Of a stretch of DNA of 25,986 nucleotides, positions 15,692-23,353 are shown one piece after another. The stretch covers positions 1 through 25,986 of the forward strand of contig JAHRAJ010000093.1 in NCBI GenBank assembly GCA_020027365.1. The letters run 5' to 3'. Numbering within the stretch: position 1 is the stretch's first letter; every line of letters starts with the position of its first letter. The notes below the pieces were generated by a model. The model did no database searches. It had not been told where the DNA came from and saw only the letters and a list, made by a program, of their open reading frames with translations. The translations under genes and the position numbers were made by a program. The DNA is from Cenarchaeum sp. (GTDB taxonomy: Archaea > Thermoproteota > Nitrososphaeria > Nitrososphaerales > Nitrosopumilaceae).

Positions 15692-16330
15692 CTATTTTAA
15701 ACTATCTTTTTTTATGCCGGTTATGAACAGCGTCCCGGCCTCGCGCTTCCACCTTTTTCTGTCGGCCTTGTCCTTGACCGTCACCGTCTTGGCCTCAAAC
15801 CCCGCCTCCTCAAACAGCCTTCGCCACCTCCTGCGCGAGAAAAGGTGCATCCGCAGGTTCATCCTGGCGGGCCAGCCGGCGGTGGCCTTGTTCTCTGCAT
15901 AAAAGTCCGTGCCGCAAAAAAACACGCCGCCGGGCCTCAGCAGCGCGTGGATTCTTCCAAGCGCCGCCTGCGGCGACCCCGCGTAATATATCGACTCCAT
16001 CGCAAACGCCACGTCAAACCTCCGGCGGGTGGCCCACCCCTCTATGTCGGCCACCACGTACGACTCTGTCCTGCGGGCAGACCTCGCGCGCGCGTTTTTG
16101 ATCATCCTCCCGCTCTTGTCTATGCCAACGGCCCCCCTGCACCCCTCCATGCCCGCGACGGCCCTCACGACCCACCCGTTCCCGCACCCCACGTCCAAAA
16201 AGGTAAAGCGGCGGGGCAGCCTCACGCCGCCCAGGAACATCCTCACGGGCCTGCCGTGCTCTCTTTCCATGCGCTCGGCCCCGCCGTCTGCGGCCCACCC
16301 GTCAAAAAGCCTCTCCACGGCATCGTCCAT
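15692..16330 (-). CDS. Class I SAM-dependent methyltransferase
   Basis: The 212-residue protein has the class I Rossmann signature: motif I FLDVGCGNGWVVRAVA (SAM binding), an acidic GIDKSGRMIKNA after the second strand, ADIEGW, and the post-motif strand VAFAMESIYYAG. It belongs to the small-molecule (UbiE/methyltransferase-11-like) group rather than to rRNA enzymes, but the substrate cannot be assigned. The ATG at 16330 is preferred over the one at 16369, because a TATA box (TTTAATA on the minus strand, 16353-16359) lies 26 nt upstream of it and inside the longer version. Its final codons (SLK-stop) double as the TATA box of rnpB, which follows on the same strand. Confidence 0.85.
   Translation of the reverse strand: MDDAVERLFDGWAADGGAERMEREHGRPVRMFLGGVRLPRRFTFLDVGCGNGWVVRAVAGMEGCRGAVGIDKSGRMIKNARARSARRTESYVVADIEGWATRRRFDVAFAMESIYYAGSPQAALGRIHALLRPGGVFFCGTDFYAENKATAGWPARMNLRMHLFSRRRWRRLFEEAGFEAKTVTVKDKADRKRWKREAGTLFITGIKKDSLK
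15694..15701 (-). promoter_or_regulatory. TATA box of rnpB, overlapping the methyltransferase stop codon
   Basis: The minus-strand TTTAAAAT is centred 26 nt upstream of the first base of helix P1 of the RNase P RNA. It is preceded by an A-rich BRE-like stretch. The same bases encode the last two amino acids and part of the stop codon of the methyltransferase. Confidence 0.75.
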
Positions 16331-16352
16331 GCCGGCCGCACGACGGTCGGCT

Positions 16353-16359
16353 ATTAAAC
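16353..16359 (-). promoter_or_regulatory. TATA box of the methyltransferase gene
   Basis: The minus-strand TTTAATA is 26 nt upstream of the ATG at 16330 and inside any longer reading. This is why the shorter start was chosen. Confidence 0.6.
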
Positions 16360-16521
16360 TCCCCTGCATGGTGAAAATATTCGCAAATCAGACAATTTCA
16401 TGACGCGGACCGCCGGTCAAGTTGGCCGGGTGCCCGGCAAACCCGTTCAACACCGCCGCATGGATCCGTCGAGGAACCGGGGCCCCGGCACCCACCACCG
16501 GCGCGGAACTATCATGCCCAA

Positions 16522-16532
16522 CCCTTAAGTAA
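16522..16532 (+). promoter_or_regulatory. TATA-like element of the 998-aa secreted protein gene
   Basis: CTTAAGTAAG is centred about 27 nt upstream of the ATG at 16555, consistent with a leaderless transcript from that codon rather than from the in-frame TTG at 16537. Confidence 0.5.
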
Positions 16533-16554
16533 GATATTGATCAGAGTCATCAAC

Positions 16555-19551
16555 ATGATGGTGATGATGCGACACCTGACCGTCGCGGTGCTGGCAGCGG
16601 CGTTGCTGGTTCCAGCAGGCGCGATGGGCCAGACGCCGGATCGGATTACGATACTTGACAACCTTGGCACGTACAAGCGCGGCGACGGCCTGTTTGTGTT
16701 TGGCGTGGTGGCAAACCCGGATCCAAACGCCTTTTTGATTATGCAGATTACAAACCCCGTGGGCAATCTGTGCCAGATCCAGCAGCTGACCCCGCTGTCC
16801 AACGGCGCGTTTATGACAGAGCCAATCCCGCTCTCCGGGGGCGTATGCGGCATAGAGGGCACATACGACATAGCCCTGTTTTACGGCGAGAATGAGCGGT
16901 CGTCGTCATTCGTGGTCGCCGGCGTCGCGTCCGGTTCGGACGCGGCCCAGATGACGGCCGCCGCCCGGCTGCTGGTGGATACCAGGATAAAGTCGATCGG
17001 CGACGGGGCCGGTCTAGACCAGTACAAGACCCGCCTCGGCTCGGCCTCTACGCTTGACGACCTTGAATCCATATACGTAGACCTGTGGGACCGGTACCGC
17101 ACCGACAGCGGCGCGATGGACGAGATCGCCCCGGCGTTCCGGCCCGCGGTGCGCTCGGCGCTAGACTCCAACGCCAACCTGCTAGAGTCTGGCAAGATCT
17201 CGGCCGAGATATCAAGGCAGATTGACCACACAATCCACTCTGCGATATTCCACCACGGCGTGGGGAACACAAACCGCGCCGTCCTCCTGATAAACGACGC
17301 GTTCATCCAGGTCAAAAACGCCGATCCGATAAAGGCGCAGCCGCGCCAGCTCTCGTTTTCGGATCTAGAGGACACGCTTCTCAAGCTCATGCAAAAGACG
17401 GACACGGTGCTAAGCTCCAAGGTCCGCGAAGAGGTTGCGTTCATACTTGCGCGCGGGACGGCGCCCCTGTTTGCCGAGGACATCACGGCACTCGTCGACA
17501 TGCTTACAAAGTCTAGGTACCTGGACGTGATATCACGCAAGGACACGTCGCTGTACCGGCTGGTAAACTCCCAGTGGGACACGCTGCGCGGCTCGATGTC
17601 GGGCGCCGACAGCATCGAGGACCTGCTCTCGTCAAGATCCCACGTGGACGACCTTCACGCGGCGGCGCTGCTCCTGCGCCAGCTCGACCGCGTAGACCGC
17701 TTTATCCGCGCAGACGAGGACGAGGTGGAAAACTCCGATCTGGCCCTGATAATCCGGCCCGAGTGGAACCTCTTGGAGTCCCGCCTGTCCCTGGCGTCGT
17801 CGCCGCAGGACATCATAGATGCCGGCGACGACATCCGCAAAATGAGGGACATTATAGAAATCTCGTCCAGGCTTGTAAAGCTGGTGGACATTGCCCGTCA
17901 AAACGACATAAACGCCCGGTATGTGGACCAGTGGGAGTCGCTGCTGGCCGATGTCAGGTCCGCCTCGTCACCCGACGAGATCCTCCGGGCGGTCTCGGCG
18001 TTTGACGCCAGCATAACCGAGCTGCGCGAAAAGCGAAGCCCCCTCTCGTCGCTAAAATTCGAGTTTGAGCAGCTCAGGCAAAAGGCAGAGCTGCAGGCCG
18101 ACTATGAAAACCTCCACACGATAAGGCAGGCGCTGCTGACAATCAAATCCGTCGAGCAGCTGCAGCAGCGGGCGGGATCGCAGCAGCAGCAGCAGCAGCA
18201 GGTGGCCTCCAAGCTGGACAGGGCCGAGGTGTTGCTGACGTGGGCAAGCCAGATTGCCCCGTCCATCAGGGCCGATCTTGAAAGCAGCGAGGCCAAGTTT
18301 GAGAAGACCAAGGCCAGCGAGATACTGCAGCGCGCAAAATCCATCGAAAACCTGGCGCAGCTCAGCCTGACCAAGAGCAGGTTCCTGCCCGGGTTTACCG
18401 ACTTTGTAGAGTCAATAGACGCCCGGGTCGACAAGGTGCGCGCGCTGGTCATTGCCAAGGACCTGGCGGCGGCCGACACGATGGTGCGCGACCTGTTTGC
18501 CGAGTGGCGGACCGTCACGGCCGCGTATGAAAACGACCCCAAGGGATCCCCGGTGGGATACTCGCTGGACGAGCTGCAGCGAATCGAGTACCGGGAGCGG
18601 CTAGACGACTATTCGAGCGTGGTGGGGGCGTTTTCCCACTCCGGCTTTACGCCCCACGCGTCGGGCTACAACAATCTGGTCACAGAGGCCAACGACCTGA
18701 TGGAGTATGGAAACTTTATCGACTCTGAGACGAGGATTGACGAGATCGGGCGGTATCTGGAGGAGCACCTTGTACTTTCACACCCGAGCATCGTGTACGA
18801 CATATCGTACGATCATGAAAAGGACATCTGGGTCATAAGCGGCGCGGTCCAAAAATCGGTCACCGACCGGCGCGAAAACCTGTACCTGACCGTATACGAC
18901 ACGCTGGGACACATGCACAGCTCGCTGGAGTTTACCGACGGCCGGCAGGGCGAGTTTTTCACGCTGTGGAACGCGCCGACAGAGCCCGGACTGTACGTGG
19001 TCATGCTCCAGTTCCAGAACATCAGGGCGTCACAGCTGGTCAACATAGAGGACAAGACGGAGCGCATACCGCGCCCCGGCGAGGTCGGTACGGTCGATCT
19101 GTCCCGCGAGTTTGAGGAGATAAAGTCGTTCCTAAACCGGTTTGGCGGACCGGACCGCGTGTCTGATCCCATCTTTGCCTCCCTCATATCCTCGATAAAG
19201 TCCGCACTCGAGGATCGCAACCCAGACCTTGCCAACAGCCGGATTGACAGCCTCGAGCGGCTCATCGAGAGGCACCTGCCCGTGCGCGACCGGACCGCCG
19301 TCATCGAGACGCAGTACAACGGCAAGGTCTTGGTGATATCCGGGGCGGTCAAAAAGTCGCTTGCGTTCAGCGAAGACCTGTACATCGACATATTCGATCG
19401 GCGCGGCGACCTTGTAAGATCAATCTCCCTCAAGGACAACACCGCCGGCCTGTTTAGCGAATCGATGTCCCTCCAGTTCGAGCCGGGCATATACGTGGCA
19501 CAGCTCCAGTACCACGAGCTTACGGTAACCGACTTTTTCACAGTACGCTAG
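16555..19551 (+). CDS. Large secreted protein, three beta-sandwich modules joined by helical region, 998 aa
   Basis: The protein begins with a signal peptide (about residues 1-26, cleavage near GAMGQ). A beta module at about 27-120 has a pair of cysteines (NLCQIQ and GVCGIE) that may be disulfide-bonded. A long helical, partly coiled-coil region runs from about 130 to 740, with a seven-residue Gln run near 545. Two related beta-sandwich modules follow, at about 745-840 and 915-998. Both contain WVISGAV/LVISGAV, LYLTVYD/LYIDIFD and a closing GLYVVMLQF/GIYVAQLQY, so they are repeats of one another. There is no C-terminal membrane anchor or PEFG tail, so attachment to the cell is unclear. The function is unknown. 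The architecture suits an extracellular scaffold or adhesive protein. Confidence 0.8.
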   Translation: MMVMMRHLTVAVLAAALLVPAGAMGQTPDRITILDNLGTYKRGDGLFVFGVVANPDPNAFLIMQITNPVGNLCQIQQLTPLSNGAFMTEPIPLSGGVCGIEGTYDIALFYGENERSSSFVVAGVASGSDAAQMTAAARLLVDTRIKSIGDGAGLDQYKTRLGSASTLDDLESIYVDLWDRYRTDSGAMDEIAPAFRPAVRSALDSNANLLESGKISAEISRQIDHTIHSAIFHHGVGNTNRAVLLINDAFIQVKNADPIKAQPRQLSFSDLEDTLLKLMQKTDTVLSSKVREEVAFILARGTAPLFAEDITALVDMLTKSRYLDVISRKDTSLYRLVNSQWDTLRGSMSGADSIEDLLSSRSHVDDLHAAALLLRQLDRVDRFIRADEDEVENSDLALIIRPEWNLLESRLSLASSPQDIIDAGDDIRKMRDIIEISSRLVKLVDIARQNDINARYVDQWESLLADVRSASSPDEILRAVSAFDASITELREKRSPLSSLKFEFEQLRQKAELQADYENLHTIRQALLTIKSVEQLQQRAGSQQQQQQQVASKLDRAEVLLTWASQIAPSIRADLESSEAKFEKTKASEILQRAKSIENLAQLSLTKSRFLPGFTDFVESIDARVDKVRALVIAKDLAAADTMVRDLFAEWRTVTAAYENDPKGSPVGYSLDELQRIEYRERLDDYSSVVGAFSHSGFTPHASGYNNLVTEANDLMEYGNFIDSETRIDEIGRYLEEHLVLSHPSIVYDISYDHEKDIWVISGAVQKSVTDRRENLYLTVYDTLGHMHSSLEFTDGRQGEFFTLWNAPTEPGLYVVMLQFQNIRASQLVNIEDKTERIPRPGEVGTVDLSREFEEIKSFLNRFGGPDRVSDPIFASLISSIKSALEDRNPDLANSRIDSLERLIERHLPVRDRTAVIETQYNGKVLVISGAVKKSLAFSEDLYIDIFDRRGDLVRSISLKDNTAGLFSESMSLQFEPGIYVAQLQYHELTVTDFFTVR
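18154..18202. repeat. In-frame CAG run encoding polyglutamine
   Basis: CAG units cluster here, with seven consecutive Gln codons inside the helical part of the secreted protein. It is a slippage-prone tract within a coding region. Confidence 0.8.
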
Positions 19552-20858
19552 GGGGCGCGCCGGCCCCCTGCCTGCACCGCCGACCCAACCGCGTTCCTGA
19601 CCATCCCAAACAGCCTGCGTACGGCCATCCGGGGGTGGCCGACCGCAAGCCTCAGCACGCCGGCGGGCCCAAAGTCCGCCCTTATGAAATCGACAAACTC
19701 CTCGACCCCCAGCTCGGCGATGATGTCCAGCTCTTGATCCCACTGGGCATCGGACAGCCCGACCCACCTGTCCTGCACCCTGCGGGCCGCCCTGATCCTA
19801 GATCCAATCTCCCTCTTCCAGCGGCGCTCATATTCGGCCAGGCCTGCGGCGGTGGTGTCCCCCGCCGCCACCGCGCCGGCGGCCACCTCGCCTGCAACCC
19901 TGCCAAACCGTATGGCATAGCGAATCCCCTCCAACACGAGCGGGTTTGCCTGCCCCGCCGAGTCGCCGACCAGCATCAGCCCGTCATACACGGTCTTCTC
20001 GCGAAGCCCGTCGTTTGGGATTAGCCCGTGGTGGTATTCCAGCGGATGAATCCTGCCAAGGCCGCGTATGGGGCCCACCCTGTTGTCCACAAGCTCGGCC
20101 AGCCGCGCGGCCGGATCCACCGGCGAGTCCGGCTTGCCGACCCCGACCCCGATCCTCACCGTATGCCCGTCCAGCGGGAATATCCACGCATATCCCGCGG
20201 GCGAGTACATCTGCCCGACCATCAGCCACCACGTGTTCCTCTGCACGTGCTCCACCCTTGCCTCCATCTCGGCCCCTGCGCCAAACCTCTTCCACGGCCC
20301 GGCCACCCCGGCGGATCTTGCGACGGCCGACTGAAAGCCGCTTGCATCCACCACCACGCGCGCCGAAAACTCCGTCTCCACCCCGTCGTGCGAGACCGCC
20401 CTGACGCCGGTCACCCTCCTCCTCCCGCCCGGCCCGCCAAGCACGGCCGACCTTGCGGTCGTGCCCACAAAAAAGCGGGCGCCGCGCGCCCTTGCCTGGC
20501 AGGCAAGCCAGCGATACGTCCTGCGCACGTCTAGCACGGCGGCGGCACGCGCGTCCCCCTTGCCGCCACCGCCGCCCGCCGAAACTCTGTTGCCCGGCGA
20601 GCAAAACTCAAACCTGTCGACTGGATTGTAGCAGTCTGCGGGTATTCCAAACTCCCGGGCGTCGTCGACCCACGTGACGCCGCTGGTCCTGACGGTCTCG
20701 GCGACCACCCGCTCCTTTTCTATGACCGCGACGCTGGGGGCGCCCCTACCCTCCCTGGAACCTGCACCGCCGCCGCCGCCGCCAAGTGCCGCATAGGCGG
20801 CCGACGTGCCCGCCGGCCCCGCGCCGACCACCACGATGTCAAACCTTTGATTCTCCAC
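19548..20858 (-). CDS. Geranylgeranyl-reductase-family FAD-dependent oxidoreductase
   Basis: The 436-residue flavoprotein has an N-terminal dinucleotide fold (DIVVVGAGPAGTSAA, GxGxxG at residues 12-17). It also has the reductase fingerprint YAWIFPLDG and the second FAD motif LVGDSAGQANPLVLEGIRYA. This family includes the enzymes that saturate geranylgeranyl chains of archaeal membrane lipids. Which member this is cannot be told. Two glycine-rich inserts, encoded by GCC/GGC-type repeats, interrupt the fold near residues 27-40 and 95-100 and look like local repeat expansion. The GTG at 20858 was selected because a TATA box (20881-20888) is 26 nt upstream. A GTG one codon earlier is equally possible. 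It ends convergently with the 998-aa gene, both stops sharing one CTAG. Confidence 0.9.
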   Translation of the reverse strand: MENQRFDIVVVGAGPAGTSAAYAALGGGGGGAGSREGRGAPSVAVIEKERVVAETVRTSGVTWVDDAREFGIPADCYNPVDRFEFCSPGNRVSAGGGGGKGDARAAAVLDVRRTYRWLACQARARGARFFVGTTARSAVLGGPGGRRRVTGVRAVSHDGVETEFSARVVVDASGFQSAVARSAGVAGPWKRFGAGAEMEARVEHVQRNTWWLMVGQMYSPAGYAWIFPLDGHTVRIGVGVGKPDSPVDPAARLAELVDNRVGPIRGLGRIHPLEYHHGLIPNDGLREKTVYDGLMLVGDSAGQANPLVLEGIRYAIRFGRVAGEVAAGAVAAGDTTAAGLAEYERRWKREIGSRIRAARRVQDRWVGLSDAQWDQELDIIAELGVEEFVDFIRADFGPAGVLRLAVGHPRMAVRRLFGMVRNAVGSAVQAGGRRAP

Positions 20859-20880
20859 CACGGCTGCCCAGACCAGCTGG

Positions 20881-20888
20881 GTTATATC
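20881..20888 (-). promoter_or_regulatory. TATA box of the reductase gene
   Basis: The minus-strand GATATAAC is centred 26 nt upstream of the GTG at 20858. This argues against the longer TTG-initiated frame, which would begin upstream of the TATA box. Confidence 0.6.
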
Positions 20889-21010
20889 TTGTGGCAAGAA
20901 AAGTCACTTGTACCTGCACGTCGTGCCCGGTCCTGGGGCATTTCGTATGAGCGGTGGTTTGTTCCAAAGCCAAATCGCCCCTATTGCCCGCCGGCCTGCC
21001 TACGGTACGG

Positions 21011-21217
21011 TCACTTTAAAACCGGATTGCCGTCGGCATCGGCCGTCCGCTCCTTGTCAAAGGCGTCACGGTTGGCCGCATCCCTGTGCATATAGCTGTG
21101 GGTCATCCCCTTTTCCTTTCTGCAAAACTTTTTGTGTACGGTCTCCTCGATCTTGAGCGTGGTCTCGTTCTCGTGGAACATCCTCTTGCCGCAGTCTGTA
21201 CAGATGGCCTCTGGCAT
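21011..21217 (-). CDS. Small Cys/His protein, putative zinc-binding, 68 aa
   Basis: The protein starts with CTDCGKRMFHENE and has a second cluster VHKKFCRKEKGMTHSYMH. Two cysteines, one further cysteine and several histidines could hold a zinc ion. The C-terminus is charged and probably disordered. The ATG at 21217 lies about 24 nt downstream of a TATA-like element (minus-strand AAATATATT, 21235-21243), so it is probably leaderless. I do not recognise a named family. The length and pattern fit the many small zinc-ribbon proteins of thaumarchaea. The reductase gene follows on the same strand after about 150 bp, with its own promoter. Confidence 0.7.
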   Translation of the reverse strand: MPEAICTDCGKRMFHENETTLKIEETVHKKFCRKEKGMTHSYMHRDAANRDAFDKERTADADGNPVLK

Positions 21218-21234
21218 ACCGTCGCCCGGCGCGG

Positions 21235-21243
21235 AATATATTT
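21235..21243. promoter_or_regulatory. Near-symmetric TATA element possibly serving two divergent genes
   Basis: AATATATTT is centred about 24 nt from the ATG of the minus-strand zinc-type gene (21217) and about 30 nt from the ATG of the plus-strand membrane peptide (21269). The element is nearly palindromic and could direct transcription both ways. Confidence 0.5.
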
Positions 21244-21268
21244 AGATGTTTATCGCCCCCGCCCATTG

Positions 21269-21394
21269 ATGCTCGGGGCCGATCACACCTCATTCCTGGT
21301 CTGGTCTGCCGTCACGGCCGCCCTTTTGACGGCCGCCGCGGCGGCATACCGGGCGTACGGCAGGCGGCGCGCGGGCCGGCGGCCCCCCTGCTGA
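21269..21394 (+). CDS. Small single-span membrane peptide, 41 aa
   Basis: This short frame encodes a hydrophobic helix (about residues 8-27, Ala/Leu/Val-rich) flanked by a polar N-terminus and a strongly basic Arg-rich C-terminus. That composition predicts one membrane span with the C-terminus inside. It is supported by the TATA element about 30 nt upstream and by membrane-like composition, but it is too short for family recognition. The function is unknown. GC-rich DNA readily produces Ala-rich frames by chance, so the call is tentative. Confidence 0.45.
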   Translation: MLGADHTSFLVWSAVTAALLTAAAAAYRAYGRRRAGRRPPC

Positions 21395-21519
21395 CGGATG
21401 CGGCTCAAGACGCGGCGGACGTGCGCAAAACGGCCCCCCAGACGCCGAAATTCGTACATGGTGGCCGATTGGCGTGGGTGGGAGATTGCCTATTGTACCC
21501 GGATCCTCCGCCAACCCCG

Positions 21520-22449
21520 TCACGTCCGATGTTGGTCGTGGGGTGGGATGCGGCCAAACGGGGCCTGCTGCCTGTCTGCCAGCCCCCCTATGTACTCTAT
21601 AATCCCGGTGTAATCCAGCCCCCCCAGCCCCGCATCCACCGCATTCCTATACATGTCGCCGGCCCTGTCCGCCATCGGCAGTTTGGCGCCCAGCGACCCG
21701 GCGGCGTCGTTGATCGTCCTCAGATCCTTTTCGAGGTTTTCCAGCGTGAACGTCGGACTAAAGCTGCCGGCAATCATCCGGTGTGCCTTGTTCTCGCTCA
21801 TGCCCGTCTTGAAATACGTAGAGTTTAGTATCTTGAGGAACACCTCTGGGTCGATGCCGGCCGCGCGCGTCAGCGTAATCCCCTCTGACAGTGCAAGCGC
21901 CAGCATCGAGATTTGCAGGTTCATTGCAAGCTTTACCGAGTGGGCCGTCCCGACCCTGCCTCCTAGGTAAAACACCTTGCGTGCCACCGCGTCAAGCACC
22001 CCCCCAAACGCCTCGTACGTCGCGGCGTCGCCTGACACCATCATGACAAGCCCGCCCGAGACCGCCACGTTGGGCCCGCCCATCACCGGTATGTCCAGCA
22101 TGGGCATGCCGCATTCGTCTGCAAGCCTTGCCGCAATCCTGCCAGACTCGGCGGGGTTTATCGTACTCATGTCTGCAACCGCCACCCGTCCCCCGCGCGC
22201 CCCGGAGGCGATGCCGTCGTCCCCAAACACGACGTCCCTGACCGCCCCGGCATCCCGTACCGCCGTGATCACGAGATCCGAGTGCCGCGCCGCCTCGCCG
22301 GGCGTGCCGCATATGCGCGCGCCCCTCTTGCCAAGCGCCGCCGCCTTGCCCGGCGTCCTGTTGTACGCGGCAAGCTTGTACCCCTTGTCCAGCAACCGCA
22401 TGCCGACGGCGCCGCCAAGCATCCCAGTGCCGACCAAACCGATCCGCAT
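21520..22449 (-). CDS. Beta-hydroxyacid dehydrogenase (3-hydroxyisobutyrate dehydrogenase family)
   Basis: The 309-residue NAD(P)-dependent dehydrogenase opens with IGLVGTGMLGGAVGMRLL (Rossmann GxGxxG). It continues with the substrate-binding block LDIPVMGGPNVAVSGGL, the catalytic-lysine helix HSVKLAMN and the C-terminal KDLRTINDAA segment. The order and length are those of the family that oxidises 3-hydroxyisobutyrate, tartronate semialdehyde and related acids. The NRT after the second strand suggests an NADPH preference, by family analogy. The start was placed at ATG 22449, because residues before it in the longer frame are a poly-Gly tract encoded by a CCG repeat. It follows the 128-aa gene on the same strand after 42 nt and is likely in its operon. 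Confidence 0.9.
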   Translation of the reverse strand: MRIGLVGTGMLGGAVGMRLLDKGYKLAAYNRTPGKAAALGKRGARICGTPGEAARHSDLVITAVRDAGAVRDVVFGDDGIASGARGGRVAVADMSTINPAESGRIAARLADECGMPMLDIPVMGGPNVAVSGGLVMMVSGDAATYEAFGGVLDAVARKVFYLGGRVGTAHSVKLAMNLQISMLALALSEGITLTRAAGIDPEVFLKILNSTYFKTGMSENKAHRMIAGSFSPTFTLENLEKDLRTINDAAGSLGAKLPMADRAGDMYRNAVDAGLGGLDYTGIIEYIGGLADRQQAPFGRIPPHDQHRT

Positions 22450-22465
22450 GACACCGCTGCCGTTA

Positions 22466-22482
22466 CTGCCGCCGCCGCCGCC
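22466..22482. repeat. CCG trinucleotide run
   Basis: A CCG tract fills most of the 42-nt spacer between the 128-aa gene and the dehydrogenase. Confidence 0.7.
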
Positions 22483-22491
22483 CACCGCCGA

Positions 22492-22878
22492 TCACCGCCT
22501 CTCCTCGGCGACCACCGCCCAGTGGCCTCTGCCAAACCGTGGCGACTCAAACTGCAGGTGGCCTATCACCCTGTCGCCGCGCCGCACCATGGCATAGTCT
22601 GACCTCTTGAGGGCAAAGATGCGCTCCTTGGTCCTGTATCCGCCCTCCACGGTCCTGATCTTAAACCGCCTGCCGGCCCGGATTATGAGCCTCCTTGCCT
22701 GCCGCACGTCACCGACCCACGAGAACAGCTCAAAGGAGCCAAAGTTCTCGGTGTCCACCGAGTGCCCGTATTCCCTGGCCTCGAACTTTAGTCCGCCGCG
22801 CCGCGCCGTGTCGTTGAGCCACCCGATCACCTCGTTTCCGTGCCCCTTTTCAACCCCAAAGGTCTCCGAGTCCGCCAT
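22492..22878 (-). CDS. Conserved-looking protein of unknown function, 128 aa
   Basis: I do not recognise this family. The protein is soluble, mixed alpha/beta, and rich in aromatic and charged residues. The N-terminal half includes WLNDTARRGGLKFEAREYG. A basic strand-rich middle follows (RRLIIRAGRRFKIRTVEGG), and the C-terminus reads RRGDRVIGHLQFESPRFGRG. It has no signal, membrane segment or cysteine. The alternation of basic strands could suit nucleic-acid binding, but that is a guess. The ATG at 22878 lies 26 nt downstream of a T-rich TATA element (minus-strand TTTTTTA, 22901-22907). The dehydrogenase gene follows after 42 nt, so this is the first gene of that unit. Confidence 0.7.
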   Translation of the reverse strand: MADSETFGVEKGHGNEVIGWLNDTARRGGLKFEAREYGHSVDTENFGSFELFSWVGDVRQARRLIIRAGRRFKIRTVEGGYRTKERIFALKRSDYAMVRRGDRVIGHLQFESPRFGRGHWAVVAEERR

Positions 22879-22935
22879 GCGTGTGCGTACCCGGCGCCGT
22901 TAAAAAATGTGACCGCCGCCCGCCCGACAGGTTGA

Positions 22936-22944
22936 CTAAAATAT
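22936..22944 (+). promoter_or_regulatory. TATA box of the C2H2 zinc-finger gene
   Basis: CTAAAATAT is centred 26-27 nt upstream of the ATG at 22967, consistent with a leaderless transcript. Confidence 0.6.
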
Positions 22945-22966
22945 TGACGGTCCCCGCCCCCCCTGC

Positions 22967-23353
22967 ATGATCACCGTGGACTGCCGGGACATCGAGTCCA
23001 TCCGGCAGGAGCTGCTGGTATACGTTGCCGACAACGTCGGGGCGATGCCTGCCCTCAAGCTACACGAGTTTGTGCTGACGCCCGTAGACGACTCGGAGAC
23101 GATCGAGCACGCCGAGGTGGTCGACGCAATCCGGGAGTTCCTCGACTCTATCGACGAGGCGCGCCACTTTGCCGTGATAACCCAGGGCGACGTGATCGTG
23201 GTAAGGTCGATCAACGGCCGGGTCATCGACAGGGATGGGGCCGCAACAGGGGCGCCCAAGAACACAGAGGGACTGTTCTCCTGCACGCACTGCGGCTTTG
23301 TCACCCAGTACGAAACCGAGTACATAACACACTCGCGCATACACTACATCTAA
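22967..23353 (+). CDS. Protein with C-terminal C2H2 zinc finger, 128 aa
   Basis: The N-terminal 95 residues are acidic and alternate helices and strands. They include a dimer-like helix (SIRQELLVYVADNVGAM) and a strand pair around HFAVITQGDVIVVRSI. The C-terminus is a single classical finger of pattern C-x2-C-x12-H-x3-H (CTHCGFVTQYETEYITHSRIH). Classical C2H2 fingers are uncommon in archaea, but single-finger proteins do occur in thaumarchaea. One finger alone rarely gives specific DNA binding, so a protein-protein or RNA role is equally possible. The start is fixed by the TATA box. The gene is divergent from the 128-aa minus-strand gene. The acidic N-terminal domain is not one I recognise. 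Confidence 0.8.
   Translation: MITVDCRDIESIRQELLVYVADNVGAMPALKLHEFVLTPVDDSETIEHAEVVDAIREFLDSIDEARHFAVITQGDVIVVRSINGRVIDRDGAATGAPKNTEGLFSCTHCGFVTQYETEYITHSRIHYI

Noticed and set aside
15383..15700. Plus-strand open frame of about 105 codons in the spacer after the Cys-tail gene
   Set aside because: The same bases form the RNase P RNA on the other strand, and the translation has no domain-like character.
21398..21613. Plus-strand frame after the 41-aa peptide
   Set aside because: Most of it is antisense to the 3' end of the dehydrogenase gene, and it has no domain.
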